The notes beneath the pieces are model-generated. The model was not told the DNA's origin. It did not search any database and saw only the letters and a list, made by a program, of their open reading frames with translations. A stretch of 42,397 nt of DNA from Solidesulfovibrio sp. (GTDB lineage: Bacteria; Desulfobacterota; Desulfovibrionia; Desulfovibrionales; Desulfovibrionaceae), in contig NZ_JARKOZ010000146.1 in assembly GCF_029978005.1 (NCBI RefSeq), forward strand, positions 1-42,397, in the 5' to 3' direction. Positions 32,325 through 41,511 of this stretch are shown piece by piece (position 1 is the stretch's first letter; each line of letters starts with the position of its first letter). The position numbers were made by a program, and so were the translations under genes.

Positions 32325-35300
32325 CGCCGTCCTTCCGCCAGTTCCAGATGCTGCCGCACGGCGGCGAGAAGCGCCTCGTGATCCACCGGCTTGGACAGGT
32401 AGCCGTCCATGCCGGCGGCCAGGAGAGCCTCGCGGTCACCGGCCATGGCGTGGGCGGTGAGCGCGATCACGGGGGAGGTAGGACGACCCTGTCTGGCCGC
32501 CGCCTCGCGGATGGCGGCAACGGCCGCCACTCCGTCGAGCACCGGCATGCCGATGTCCATCAGGATGAGGTCTGGCTGGTAGGCCAGGGCCAGGTCCACG
32601 GCTTCCCGGCCGTCCTTGGCCACGAGGACGTCGTGGCCGCAGCGTTCAAGAATGCGCCGCACGGCCAGGGCGCTCACGGCATCGTCCTCGGCCACGAGGA
32701 GGCGGCGACCGCTTATCGGGGTCGCCTCGGCTTTCCGGTCCTGTTTCCCGGCCGGTTCGTGCCCCTTTTCCCGGGGCCGGGCCAGGGGCAGGGCGCAGGT
32801 GCAGCGCGTGCCCTGGCCCACCTCGCTTTCCATGACAACGACCCCGGCCATGAGCCCCACCAGCCGGCGCACGATGGCCAGCCCAAGGCCCGCTCCCTGG
32901 AAGCGGCGCGAGAAGGAGCGCTCCACCTGGTGGAAGGCCTCGAACACGGCGTCGAGCTCCCCAAGGGGGATGCCCACGCCGGAATCGGCTACGGTGAAAA
33001 GCACGCTGCCCTCGCCGGCGGCGTTGGGCGGCGCGGCCCATACCTCGACGCCGATGCCGCCCTTGCGGGTGAACTTCACGGCGTTGCCGGCCAGGTTGTA
33101 GAGGATCTGCCGCACCCGGCCCTCGTCGCCGAAAAGGACATCGGGCACGCCGGGCGCGACGGACACGCTCCACGCGATGCCGGCCTCGCGGCAGGCCGGC
33201 TCGAAGGCGGTGGTGACCGCGGCCAGGAGGTCGTCCAGCCTGAACGGCTCGCTTTCGAGCCCGAGCTTGCCCGATTCCACGCGCGACAGGTCCAGGATGT
33301 CGCTTAAAAGCCGCGTCAGTCGGCGGCAGGCGACCAGGGAGGCATCCACGTACTGGCGCTGCTCGGCGGTGAGTTCGGTGTCGGCCAGCAGCTGGGCCAT
33401 GCCGTGGATGCCGTTTAAGGGCGTGCGCAGTTCGTGACTCATGTTGGCCAGGAACTCGCTCTTGACGCGGCTGGCCGTTTCCGCCGCCTCCTTGGCCGCC
33501 AGCAGGGTCGCCGCGTCGCGGCGTCTGGCCGCCAGACGCCAGACCGTATCCATGAGCAGCGCGCCGAAATGGACGTCCGCCTCGTCGTAAGCCTGTTCCT
33601 TGCCGGAAAGCACCAGCAGCGCGGCCACGGTTTCCCCGGCCACGGCCGGCACGCAAAGCGCCTGCCGGCCGCCGTCTCCGGCTTCCTGCACGACCTCGGG
33701 TCGACACAGGCGCACGGCCTGCGCCCAGCTTCCCATGGCTTCGGCTTCGCTCGGGCCGCTGTCCCACAGCGCCCGGCAGGCCAGCTCGCCGCTGGTGGCC
33801 GCCAGGTGCCAGCGCCCGTCCGCCTCGCCACGCGTGAATACGCCGCAGCGGCCGCTTCGCGTCATCCGCCGGGCTTCGGTCGCTGCATGGGCGAACAAGG
33901 CCTCGTCGGCGTCCGTTTCCATCAGGGTCAGGCCGAAAAGGCTCTTGAGGCGCGCCTCGCTGATCCGCAGCAGCTCCTCGTCCCGCCGACGCTCCGTGAC
34001 GTCGTGGAGAAACACGAGCGCCCCGTCCTCGCCGTCCCAGCATACGGGTACGGCCGCCACAGCGGCGATGAACCGCTCCCCGTCAAGGCGCAGCATGTCG
34101 TGTTCGGAGGTGGGAACCATGTCCTTGTCTTCGTTGAGGCGGCGTATGCGTTCCCTGACCCTGTCGCGGTACTGCGGCGCTACCCGCTCCAGCACGGGTG
34201 TGCCGACGAGCCCGCCGGGGACCGGCACGCCGAAGAGCTGCCGCGCCATGGGGTTGACATAGGCGAACCGACCCCGCGTCTGCACGAAGATGCCGGAGGG
34301 CGCGTTTTCCACCAGCAGCCGGAAACGCTTCTCGCTTTCCGACAAACGGCGCTGCGCCTCCAGTCGATCGGTGACATCCGTGACGATGGAATAGAGCAGG
34401 GTCCGGTCGCCCAGGCGGATCGGGCCGGAATAGACCCTCACGTCGCGGATGCCGCCGTCGGCGAGCCGGTGGCGGAAGTCGAAGACCCGCCTGCGGCCCT
34501 GCCTGGCCTCCGTCATGGCCGTGAGGACAGCCTCCGGGGTCATGGTGTTGATTTCCGACATGCGCCGCCGCCTGAACTCGTCCCGAGTCCAGCCGTAATA
34601 GGCGCAGGCCGAGGGATTGGCGTCCACCACGGACCCGGTGTCGGGGTCGATGAGCAGCATCACGGCGTGGTTGTTCTCGAAAAGGCTCTGGTAGCGGGAT
34701 TCGCTTTCGATCAACTGGGAGATCAGCCGGTTTCGCGCCAGACGGCGTACCAGCAAAAGCCCGAGGGCGACCGTCACCGGCGGAAAGAGGGCAAGCACCG
34801 GGATCCCGACTTCGCGCAGCGTCTCGAAGGCCACGGGCAGCGGCAGCAGGAAAGTGCAGGCCAGCACGCAGACATGAAGCACGAGGCCGAAGAGCAGGAG
34901 CTCCCACGCGGTGAGCTCGGCGAGATCCCTGCCGCGCCACCGGCTCCAGGCCAGGCCCAGGCCGCCCGAAACCACGGTGGTGGCCAAGCCCATGGCCATG
35001 CCCACGCCGCCCTGGAAGGCGCGCAGCGTCGCGGCCATGACCACGGCCAGGCAGGTCGGCAGCGGGCCGAAGAACAGGCCGGCGACGCCAAGCAGGATGG
35101 ACCTGGTGTCGAAGAAAAGGCCCGGCCGCATCTCCCAGGGATTCAGCATCACGCCCATGGCCATGCCGCCGAGGCACAGGCCGGCCAGCAGGCGCTTTCC
35201 CCAGGAGCCGCGCCCGATCTCCCCGCGCGTGAAGGAGTCGTAGAGGAAGGCCAGGGCGACCAGCAGGGCGGCATTGTTGACCAGCCCCAAAAACACGCTC

Positions 35301-35329
35301 TTGGAAATCGGCTCCATCACGACGCCCAT
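32321..35329 (-). CDS. LytS-type hybrid sensor histidine kinase with 5TM, two PAS, GAF and receiver domains
   Basis: A 1002-residue signalling protein. Residues 1-190 are a 5TM receptor of LytS/YhcK type ([45 protein letters not shown]). Then come PAS domains at about 215-330 and 345-460 and a GAF-like region at about 485-620. The kinase core has [30 protein letters not shown] and [12 protein letters not shown]. The C-terminal receiver has [25 protein letters not shown] and YLSKPVD. I used the ATG at 35329; ATGs at 35317 and 35407 are alternatives. The 5TM-LYT domain is associated with cell-envelope or pyruvate-type signals in characterised members. Its signal here is unknown. The neighbouring SGNH genes suggest an envelope link. 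Confidence 0.88.
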   Translation of the reverse strand: MGVVMEPISKSVFLGLVNNAALLVALAFLYDSFTRGEIGRGSWGKRLLAGLCLGGMAMGVMLNPWEMRPGLFFDTRSILLGVAGLFFGPLPTCLAVVMAATLRAFQGGVGMAMGLATTVVSGGLGLAWSRWRGRDLAELTAWELLLFGLVLHVCVLACTFLLPLPVAFETLREVGIPVLALFPPVTVALGLLLVRRLARNRLISQLIESESRYQSLFENNHAVMLLIDPDTGSVVDANPSACAYYGWTRDEFRRRRMSEINTMTPEAVLTAMTEARQGRRRVFDFRHRLADGGIRDVRVYSGPIRLGDRTLLYSIVTDVTDRLEAQRRLSESEKRFRLLVENAPSGIFVQTRGRFAYVNPMARQLFGVPVPGGLVGTPVLERVAPQYRDRVRERIRRLNEDKDMVPTSEHDMLRLDGERFIAAVAAVPVCWDGEDGALVFLHDVTERRRDEELLRISEARLKSLFGLTLMETDADEALFAHAATEARRMTRSGRCGVFTRGEADGRWHLAATSGELACRALWDSGPSEAEAMGSWAQAVRLCRPEVVQEAGDGGRQALCVPAVAGETVAALLVLSGKEQAYDEADVHFGALLMDTVWRLAARRRDAATLLAAKEAAETASRVKSEFLANMSHELRTPLNGIHGMAQLLADTELTAEQRQYVDASLVACRRLTRLLSDILDLSRVESGKLGLESEPFRLDDLLAAVTTAFEPACREAGIAWSVSVAPGVPDVLFGDEGRVRQILYNLAGNAVKFTRKGGIGVEVWAAPPNAAGEGSVLFTVADSGVGIPLGELDAVFEAFHQVERSFSRRFQGAGLGLAIVRRLVGLMAGVVVMESEVGQGTRCTCALPLARPREKGHEPAGKQDRKAEATPISGRRLLVAEDDAVSALAVRRILERCGHDVLVAKDGREAVDLALAYQPDLILMDIGMPVLDGVAAVAAIREAAARQGRPTSPVIALTAHAMAGDREALLAAGMDGYLSKPVDHEALLAAVRQHLELAEGRR

Positions 35330-35481
35330 CCTCAGGTACGGCTCCCGGGAAACCAGGAGAGACGGCCAGTTGATGCCAGGGTACACCACCTTCTCAAACC
35401 CTACCATCGCCGCCCGGGAAAAAAAAGCCAATCCTCCTTTCCCTGACGAGGGGGCGCGCGTCGAAAACGCTCGGGCCGGCC

Positions 35482-36849
35482 TCAATCCTCGCCGTACTTC
35501 TTGAGCTTCTTGTGCAGGGTGGCCCTCGTGATGCCGAGCACCCGGGCCGCCTCGCTCTTGTTGCCGTCGCAGGAGTCGAGCGTGGCCAGGATGACCTCGC
35601 GTTCCACGTCGTCCAGGGGCCGGCCGGCCAGACCGCTTGCTCCGCCCTCGGGCGCGGCGGCGGAAGTCGGCGGGGCCTCCCGGGGGTCGCAGAGGGGCAG
35701 TTCGCGCTCGGTGACGTATTCGCCGACGGACAGGATCACGGCCCGCTCCACGGCGTTTTCGAGCTCGCGCACGTTGCCCGGCCAGGCGCAGCGCACCAGA
35801 TGGTCCATGGCCGCCGGAGTGAAGCCCTTGATGCGCTTGCGGTTCTTCTCGGCGAACCGACCAAGAAAGAACTGGGCCAGAAGCGGAATGTCCTCGACCC
35901 GCTCGCGAAGGGGCGGCACCGGCACGGACACCACATTGAGGCGGTAGTAGAGGTCCTCGCGGAAGCGGCCGGCCTCGACCTCCTTTTTGAGGTCGCGGTT
36001 GGTGGCGGCCAGGATGCGCACGTCCACGCCCAGGGGTTTGTCGCCGCCCACCCGCTGGATCTCGCGCTCCTGGATGACGCGCAGGAGTTTGGCCTGAATG
36101 GGCTGGGCGATCTCGCCGATCTCGTCGAGGAAGATGGAGCCCTTGTCCGCGGCCATGAACCGGCCTTCGCGGCGGCGCTCGGCCCCGGTGAAGGCCCCCT
36201 TCTCGTGGCCGAAAAGCTCGGATTCGAGCAGCGTTTCGCTCAAGGCCGCGCAGTTGACCGCCACCAGCGGCCCGGCCGAGCGGGGGCTGCCGGCGTGGAT
36301 GGCCCGGGCCACGAGCTCCTTGCCCGTGCCGGACTCGCCGGTGATGAGCGCCGTGGCCTCGGTGGGGGCGACCATGCCGACCAGGGTGAAGAGCTCGCGC
36401 ATGGCCCGGCTGGCCCCGATGATCTCCGGCCCGGCCGGCGCATCGGCCAGCTTGCGCCGCAGCGTCGCGTTCTCGGCGGCCAGGCGCATGTGATCCAGGG
36501 CCCGGTCCAGGGTCAGGCGCAGCACGTCGAGGTCCAGCGGCTTGGTCAGGTAGTCGTAGGCCCCCTTTTTAAGCGCGGCCACGGCCGTCTCCACCGAGGA
36601 ATAGGCCGTCATGATGACGACCGGCACGGCCGGGTTGTATTCCTTGATCCGCGAGAGCGCCTCCATGCCGCCCATGCCGGCCATGCGCACGTCGAGCAGC
36701 GCCGCGTCGTAGGCCTTGGCCCGCACCATCTCCACGGCCGTCTCCCCGTCCGCCGCGCCCTCCGGGGCGAAACCCCAGCCGGAAAGCACGGTACGCAGCA
36801 TGGACAGGTGCCCGGGATCGTCGTCAACTACGAGTATCTTCGCCTGCAT
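35482..36849 (-). CDS. NtrC-family sigma-54-dependent response regulator
   Basis: A 455-residue bacterial enhancer-binding protein. The receiver covers residues 1-120 ([14 protein letters not shown] with D53, MTAYSS, YLTKPLD). The AAA+ domain has Walker A GESGTGKE (171-178), the sigma-54-contacting GAFTGA loop (218-223), Walker [12 protein letters not shown] and [14 protein letters not shown] Fis-type helix-turn-helix ends the protein ([27 protein letters not shown], described by its start and end residues 429-455). The ATG at 36849 follows GGAGAAGAGG. It overlaps the kinase gene upstream by 26 nt. It resembles ZraR/HydG in layout. The likely target is the sigma-54 promoter at 38871-38887. 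Confidence 0.95.
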   Translation of the reverse strand: MQAKILVVDDDPGHLSMLRTVLSGWGFAPEGAADGETAVEMVRAKAYDAALLDVRMAGMGGMEALSRIKEYNPAVPVVIMTAYSSVETAVAALKKGAYDYLTKPLDLDVLRLTLDRALDHMRLAAENATLRRKLADAPAGPEIIGASRAMRELFTLVGMVAPTEATALITGESGTGKELVARAIHAGSPRSAGPLVAVNCAALSETLLESELFGHEKGAFTGAERRREGRFMAADKGSIFLDEIGEIAQPIQAKLLRVIQEREIQRVGGDKPLGVDVRILAATNRDLKKEVEAGRFREDLYYRLNVVSVPVPPLRERVEDIPLLAQFFLGRFAEKNRKRIKGFTPAAMDHLVRCAWPGNVRELENAVERAVILSVGEYVTERELPLCDPREAPPTSAAAPEGGASGLAGRPLDDVEREVILATLDSCDGNKSEAARVLGITRATLHKKLKKYGED

Positions 36850-38632
36850 CCTCTTCTCCGTTCGTCGCGGCCCCGCCCGAGACGGGCAAAAAGACCGTGG
36901 CCAGGGTGCCGCCCCGGGGCCGGGCGGAAAGCACGATCTCGCCGCCATGGGCCGTCACGATCTTGTGGGCGATGGGCAGCCCGAGGCCCGTGCCGCTGGC
37001 CTTGGTGGTGTAATAGGGATCGAATATGCGGTCGCGGTCGGCGGCATCGATGCCGCCGCCGTCGTCGGCCACGGACACGAAGGCCCGGCCGTCCGGACTG
37101 ATGCCCGTGGCCAGGCGCATGACGCCGCCGGAATCCATGGCCTGGATGGCGTTTATGCACAGGTTGAGCAGGGCCTGGGACAGCCTGTCCGGGTCGGCCT
37201 GGATTTCGGGGCCCTCGCCGACGCCCTCAAGATCGACCGTCACGCCCCGGGCCACGGCGTCGGGCCGGGTCAGGCGGGCGGCGTGGGCGGCCAGGTCGGA
37301 CAGGCGCACGGGCCGGCGCACCAGATCCGAGGGACGAGCGAACTCGATCAGCTCCGAGATGACGCGGTTGAGGCGATCCACCTCGCGCACCATGACCTCG
37401 GCCGCCTGCCGGTCCTCGCTGCCCGGGGCGAACTTGGCCCCGAAATAGGCGGCGTAGCCGCGTATGGAACTAAGCGGATTGCGAATCTCATGGGCCACGC
37501 CGGCGGCCAGGTTGCCCACGGCGGCGAGCTTCTCGCGACGCCGCACTTCGGCCTCCAGGCGGCGCACCTCGCGCAGGTCGCGCAGCACCACCAGCGCCCC
37601 CACCACCGAGCCCTCCTCGGCGACCACCGACGAGACAGAGACGCCAAGAGGGGCCTCGTCCCCGCCGGCCAGGCGCAGGTCCATCTCGCGCTCGCCGGCT
37701 TCCGCGGCGGCCAGAAGGCCTTGCGGCAGCACCTCGGCCACGACCCGGCCCGTGAGCCCGCCCGGGGCGACCCCGGCCAGGGCCTCGGCCGCGCCGTTGG
37801 CCATGGCCACCCGGCCGTCAGGGGACACGAGCAGCAGCCCGGCCGGCATGGCCGCCACCACTTCCGAGGCCAGCGCCGTGGTGTGGCGCAGGGCCCTGCG
37901 TTGGGCCCGGTAGCTCTGGGCCCAGAACAGGGCCAGCACGCCGCCGAGGCCAAGCACGAGGAGCACCGCCGCCGTGGTCAGGGTGTTTTGCAGGTCCGCC
38001 CGCCGGGCGGCCTCGATGGGGGCCACGTCCAGGCCCACGAAGATGTCCAGGGGCACGCCGCGCAAATCGCGCCGCCCGCCCGGCGCGTCGCAGTCGTCGG
38101 TGCAGAAAAAGGATTTGTCGCGCATGGGCCCAAGCCCGTGCATGCCGTGGGGGCCGCGCCCGCCGAGGGAGGGCACGAAGCGACGGTAGACCAGGAAGGA
38201 TTGCCGACCGTCCTCCTCCTCCCGGGCCAGCCGCCATTTTTCGGTGGCGTCCGCAGCGAGCTTGGCCATGACTTCGGGGGCGAAAAGCTCCTGGCCGATG
38301 CGGCCGGCGTCGTTGTGGGCCACGATGCGGCCGTCGGCGTCGGTGACGGCGATGTAGAAGATGCCGGGCTGGTCGGCCATCTCCTCGAGGAGATGCTGGA
38401 GGCGGATCTCCGCGCCGAAACCGCCGCGCATGCCGGTGCGCGCCCCGGCTTCGAAGGACTTGATGAGCGCCGCGCCTTTTTCCAGCAAAAGCTGGGTCAT
38501 GTACTGCTTTTCCCGGCCCAGGTCGATGACGGCCATGGCCACCACCACCGCCGCCAGGATGCCGGCCGCGCCGATGACCAGAAGCGGCGAGGACGCGCCG
38601 CCAAAGGGATTCTTCCTGCGAAAGGGCCACAT
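36824..38632 (-). CDS. ZraS-like membrane sensor histidine kinase
   Basis: A 602-residue kinase paired with the NtrC-family regulator. Two membrane helices (about 16-36 and 218-238) enclose an extracytoplasmic PDC/sCACHE-like sensor domain. This contains FYIAVTDADGRIVAHND and, at residues 161-181, a segment rich in potential metal ligands: H162, M164, H165, M170, C177, C181. A PAS domain follows (about 255-355), then the phosphoacceptor GVAHEIRNPLSSI (H381), N-box LNLCINAIQAM and GTGLGLPIAHKIV. The gene overlaps the regulator by 26 nt and diverges from the DUF2318 operon. ZraS-type sensors in E. coli respond to periplasmic zinc or envelope stress; a metal or thiol signal here is inferred. Confidence 0.92.
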   Translation of the reverse strand: MWPFRRKNPFGGASSPLLVIGAAGILAAVVVAMAVIDLGREKQYMTQLLLEKGAALIKSFEAGARTGMRGGFGAEIRLQHLLEEMADQPGIFYIAVTDADGRIVAHNDAGRIGQELFAPEVMAKLAADATEKWRLAREEEDGRQSFLVYRRFVPSLGGRGPHGMHGLGPMRDKSFFCTDDCDAPGGRRDLRGVPLDIFVGLDVAPIEAARRADLQNTLTTAAVLLVLGLGGVLALFWAQSYRAQRRALRHTTALASEVVAAMPAGLLLVSPDGRVAMANGAAEALAGVAPGGLTGRVVAEVLPQGLLAAAEAGEREMDLRLAGGDEAPLGVSVSSVVAEEGSVVGALVVLRDLREVRRLEAEVRRREKLAAVGNLAAGVAHEIRNPLSSIRGYAAYFGAKFAPGSEDRQAAEVMVREVDRLNRVISELIEFARPSDLVRRPVRLSDLAAHAARLTRPDAVARGVTVDLEGVGEGPEIQADPDRLSQALLNLCINAIQAMDSGGVMRLATGISPDGRAFVSVADDGGGIDAADRDRIFDPYYTTKASGTGLGLPIAHKIVTAHGGEIVLSARPRGGTLATVFLPVSGGAATNGEEDAGEDTRS

Positions 38633-38657
38633 GTCGTTCTCGTTGGGCTGCGGCGAA

Positions 38658-38676
38658 CTGTATGCATTTCATACAG
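38658..38676. promoter_or_regulatory. Inverted repeat CTGTATG-N5-CATACAG, candidate enhancer site for the NtrC-type regulator
   Basis: A perfect 7-bp inverted repeat with 5-nt spacer lies 26 bp upstream of the kinase start and about 200 bp upstream of the sigma-54 promoter. Both distances fit a binding site used to activate the divergent operon and to control the kinase gene itself. AT-rich sequence (TTATTTTAATA, 38682-38692) next to it looks like a minus-strand promoter region. The rest of the 365-bp gap, apart from the sigma-54 site, shows no convincing gene. Confidence 0.5.
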
Positions 38677-38870
38677 ACCGTCTTATTTTAATACGGCAGC
38701 AGGCCCGTCCTGTCCAGAAAGCAGACGCTTTTTCGCGCAGCTCTGTGCATCCGACGGCCGGCCGGACCGGGGTTGCATGGCCCGTTCCATCTGTCGTTTC
38801 GCGCCTATCGGCCCGGGATCGCGGGAAGGACGGAGCGGCTTGCGACCAAACCCGCCCCGGGTCCTTGACC

Positions 38871-38887
38871 TTGGCATGTGGGTTGCT
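38871..38887 (+). promoter_or_regulatory. Sigma-54 promoter of the DUF2318-ABC operon
   Basis: TTGGCATGTGGGTTGCT matches the sigma-54 consensus TTGGCACG-N4-TTGCT at all positions but one. The invariant GG (38873-38874) and GC (38885-38886) have the required 10-nt spacing. Transcription should start near 38898, about 100 nt before the DUF2318 gene. The divergently encoded regulator carries the GAFTGA loop needed to activate it. Confidence 0.85.
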
Positions 38888-38997
38888 ATTTCCAGGCGGT
38901 CAAACCCGACTTGGCAGGTACGGATTACCCCGAGCGTCCGCCGCTTCGAACCGGAACGGCCAAAGCGCCCCACCGCAACCCCAAAGGAATATGCGCC

Positions 38998-39480
38998 ATG
39001 CCCCAGCTTCCCAGACCCGCCCGAACCGGCCTCGCCCTGCTCGCCCTGGCCCTCGCCCTGGCCGGCCTTTTCTCCCTGCCCGCCCCGGCCGAAGCCCTGC
39101 TCGGGCTTTTTTCCGACGTCAAGACGCTTTCACCCAAGGACGACGCCGTGACCATCCCCCTGGCCGAGGTCTCGGACGGCAAGGCCCATTTCTACACGGT
39201 ATCGGCCGGCGGCAAGGAAATACGCTTCTTCGCGGTCAAAAGCCCGGACGGCAAGGTGCGCACGGCCTTCGACGCCTGCGACGTCTGCTTCCCGGAAAAG
39301 AAGGGCTACCGCCAGGAAGGGGAATTCATGGTCTGCGTCAACTGCGGCCGCCGCTTCCACGCGAGCAAGATCGGCGAGATCCACGGCGGGTGCAATCCGG
39401 CCCCCCTGGCGGCCGAGACGGCGGGCGAGTCCCTTCGCATCACCATGGCCTCCCTGGCCGCCGGCGGGCGCTTCTTCTAG
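38998..39480 (+). CDS. Exported Cys-rich DUF2318 protein
   Basis: A 160-residue protein with a cleavable signal peptide (hydrophobic core about 11-28, cleavage near AEA-LL at 33). The DUF2318 domain follows (AHFYTVSAGGKEIRFFAVKS). Its metal-binding pattern is C94-x2-C97, C113-x2-C116, and H129-x2-C132, with H121 nearby, suggesting a bound metal or Fe-S/heme-like centre in the periplasm. In Campylobacter the P19/iron-uptake locus encodes a DUF2318 protein with FtsX-type permeases and an ATPase, the same partners as here. Neither P19 nor FTR1 is present in this window. AAAGGA precedes the ATG at 38998. The permease starts 14 nt after its stop. Confidence 0.88.
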   Translation: MPQLPRPARTGLALLALALALAGLFSLPAPAEALLGLFSDVKTLSPKDDAVTIPLAEVSDGKAHFYTVSAGGKEIRFFAVKSPDGKVRTAFDACDVCFPEKKGYRQEGEFMVCVNCGRRFHASKIGEIHGGCNPAPLAAETAGESLRITMASLAAGGRFF

Positions 39481-39494
39481 TCGAGGAGCGGGTC

Positions 39495-40658
39495 TTGAAC
39501 ATTCTCACCATCCCCCTTCGCAACCTGCGGCGCAAGCTCCTGCGCACCCTGCTCATGATCGCGGTCTTTTCCATCGGCGTGGCCTCGGTCACGGCCCTGC
39601 TCGAACTGTCCAAGGCCGTGGGCGAGAGCCTGGAGGAGAAGCTCGCCGCCTACGGAGCCAACATCCTGGTCACGCCGCGCACCGAAACGCTGTCCGTGAG
39701 CTACGGCGGCATGGCCCTTGGCGACGTGTCCGTGGACATCCGCTCGCTCACGGAAGACCAGACCATCGCCGCCATAAACGGCATCCACCACAAGGACCGC
39801 TTAAGCGCCGTGGCCCCGAAGTTCGCCCTGCTCACCAAGGTCGGCGAGACGCCGGTCGGCGTGGTGGGCGTGGATTTCGACCAGGAGATGCGCATCAAGA
39901 GCTACTGGCACGCCCAAAGCGGCGACTTGCGCCTCGGCGAGGGCGAGATTCTCGCCGGATCGGAGGCGGCGACCCGTCTCGGGCTCTCGCCGGGCGGCCA
40001 GGTCGTGGTGGAGGGCAAGCCCTTCACCGTCTCCGGCGTGCTCGGCCCCACGGGCTCTGGCGACGACGCCATGCTTTTTTCCGACCTGCACGCCTTGCAG
40101 CGGGCGGCCGGCCGGGAAAACCGGGTGCACTTCGTGGAGGTGGCCGCGCTTTGCTCGGGCTGTCCCATCGAGGAGATCACGGAACAACTGGCCGCCGCCC
40201 TGCCGGGCACGGACGTCAAGGCCATGGGTCAGGTGGTGAAAAGCCGCATGATGACCGTGGAGTTCGTCGAGCGCCTGGCCGTGGCCGTGTCCGGGGTCAT
40301 CCTGCTCACGGCTTGCGTCATGATCGGGCTGTCGGTCTTCTCCTCGGTCAACGAACGCAAGAACGAGATCGGGCTGCTGCGGGCGCTCGGCTATTCCAAG
40401 GCGTCCATCTTCACGCTCATGAGCCTCGAAGGCGTGACGCTGGGGCTGGCGGCGGCCGTGGTGGGCCAGGCGGCGGGATTCGCCGCGAGCTCCCGGCTCA
40501 TGGCCCTGCTCGACCTCGGCGCGGCCGCGCCGACCTTCGCCCCGGCCCAGTTCGCGGCCGTGTTCGCGGCCGTGGCCCTGCTCTCGGTCCTGGCCTCCCT
40601 GCCGCCGGCTCTGGCCGCCGCGCGCATCGAGCCGTCCCAGGCCCTGGTCATGCTCTAA
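39495..40658 (+). CDS. FtsX/MacB-type ABC permease with periplasmic CxxC motif
   Basis: A 387-residue inner-membrane protein starting at TTG 39495, which follows GAGGAGCGGGTC. One N-terminal helix (LLRTLLMIAVFSIGVASVTALLEL) is followed by a MacB-PCD-like periplasmic domain of about 230 residues and three C-terminal helices. The FtsX signature NERKNEIGLLRALGYSKASIF lies between the last helices. The periplasmic domain has ALCSGCPIEE (C220, C223), unusual for the superfamily. The layout matches LolC/MacB-type mechanotransmission permeases that work on periplasmic substrates rather than transporting across the membrane. It lies between the DUF2318 and ATPase genes. Confidence 0.9.
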   Translation: MNILTIPLRNLRRKLLRTLLMIAVFSIGVASVTALLELSKAVGESLEEKLAAYGANILVTPRTETLSVSYGGMALGDVSVDIRSLTEDQTIAAINGIHHKDRLSAVAPKFALLTKVGETPVGVVGVDFDQEMRIKSYWHAQSGDLRLGEGEILAGSEAATRLGLSPGGQVVVEGKPFTVSGVLGPTGSGDDAMLFSDLHALQRAAGRENRVHFVEVAALCSGCPIEEITEQLAAALPGTDVKAMGQVVKSRMMTVEFVERLAVAVSGVILLTACVMIGLSVFSSVNERKNEIGLLRALGYSKASIFTLMSLEGVTLGLAAAVVGQAAGFAASSRLMALLDLGAAAPTFAPAQFAAVFAAVALLSVLASLPPALAAARIEPSQALVML

Positions 40659-40686
40659 CCTATCTGAAGAAAAGGAAAATATCCTC

Positions 40687-41358
40687 ATGCTGATCGCCGA
40701 GGACGTCGTCAAGAGCTTTGCCGCCAAGGATCAGGCCGCTCCCGTGCTGCGGGGCGTCTCGCTTTCCGTCTCGCCCGGGGAGTTCGTCTGCATCGTGGGC
40801 CGCTCGGGCTCGGGCAAGTCCACCCTGCTCAACATCCTCTCGAGCCTGCTCACCCCGGACGCCGGGAGCGTGCGCTACAAGGGGCGCGACCTGGCCGCCA
40901 TGGGCGAGGGCGAACGCAACAAGCTGCGGGCCACGGACTTCTCCATGGTCTTCCAGATGCATCACCTGCTCCCCTATCTGACGGCCCGGGAGAACGTGCT
41001 CGCGCCCTTTCTGTCCGGGCTGCGCCCGGTGTCCGCCGCCCGCCGCCGCCAGGCCCTCGCTTGCCTCGACCGGGTGGGACTGGCCGACAAGGCCGACCGG
41101 CTGCCGGGCGCGCTCTCCGGCGGCGAGCGCCAGCGCGTGGCCATCGCCCGGGCCCTGGTCACCGAACCGGGCATCGTCTTCGCCGACGAGCCCACGGGCA
41201 GCCTCGACGGCGACACCGGCGGCCAGATCATGGACATCCTGTCGCGGCTCAACGCCGATGGCCTGACCGTGCTCATGGTCACCCACGAGCCCGCCTACGC
41301 GGCCATGGCCTCCCGGGTCATCGAGATCCGCGACGGGAGGATCGCCGCCGCCCATTGA
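40687..41358 (+). CDS. ABC transporter ATPase (LolD/MacB type)
   Basis: The 223-residue motor subunit for the preceding permease. Visible motifs are Walker A GRSGSGKST, Q-loop VFQMHHLLPYLTARENV, signature LSGGERQR, Walker B IVFADEPTGSLD and the H-loop VTHEP. The EPTGSLD form is typical of LolD/MacB/FtsE ATPases. It begins 28 bp after the permease stop; the upstream GAAGAAAAGGAAAATATCCTC gives a plausible ribosome-binding site. It is the last gene of the DUF2318 operon. Confidence 0.93.
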   Translation: MLIAEDVVKSFAAKDQAAPVLRGVSLSVSPGEFVCIVGRSGSGKSTLLNILSSLLTPDAGSVRYKGRDLAAMGEGERNKLRATDFSMVFQMHHLLPYLTARENVLAPFLSGLRPVSAARRRQALACLDRVGLADKADRLPGALSGGERQRVAIARALVTEPGIVFADEPTGSLDGDTGGQIMDILSRLNADGLTVLMVTHEPAYAAMASRVIEIRDGRIAAAH

Positions 41359-41423
41359 ACAGCAGGTCGCCCCTTTCGGGTCGATCCCGCGACGCGAGAC
41401 GCCGCATCTTCACGCAAGGCCGT

Positions 41424-41451
41424 TTGACAAACGCCCGTATGCCCCTTTAGG
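41424..41451 (+). promoter_or_regulatory. Weak candidate promoter for the chemoreceptor gene
   Basis: TTGACA (41424-41429) is a perfect -35, but the best -10 at 16-18 nt spacing (TTTAGG or TAGGAA) is poor. The chemoreceptor ATG at 41512 follows GGGGGAGGGAAAT. Confidence 0.3.
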
Positions 41452-41511
41452 AATCTTGCATTTTAGTATGGTAAACGCCTTGTGCAACACCGGCTCTCGG
41501 GGGAGGGAAAT

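Noticed and set aside
35405-35450. T8 run upstream of the hybrid kinase as an intrinsic terminator of the NtrC-type regulator gene
   Set aside because: The T run is present on the minus strand, but the preceding sequence forms only a 4-bp stem, too weak to call.
38916-38934. TTGGCAGGTACGGATTAC as a second sigma-54 site upstream of the DUF2318 gene
   Set aside because: The -24 half looks good but no GC falls at the -12 position; the site at 38871-38887 is far better.
38683-38973. A 96-codon open frame in the gap upstream of the DUF2318 gene
   Set aside because: No ribosome-binding site, no family resemblance, and it would overlap the sigma-54 promoter antisense.
41468-41484. TGGTAAACGCCTTGT as a sigma-54 promoter for the chemoreceptor gene
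   Set aside because: The -24 GG is present at correct spacing but the -12 reads GT in place of the invariant GC, and the rest of the -24 box is poor.
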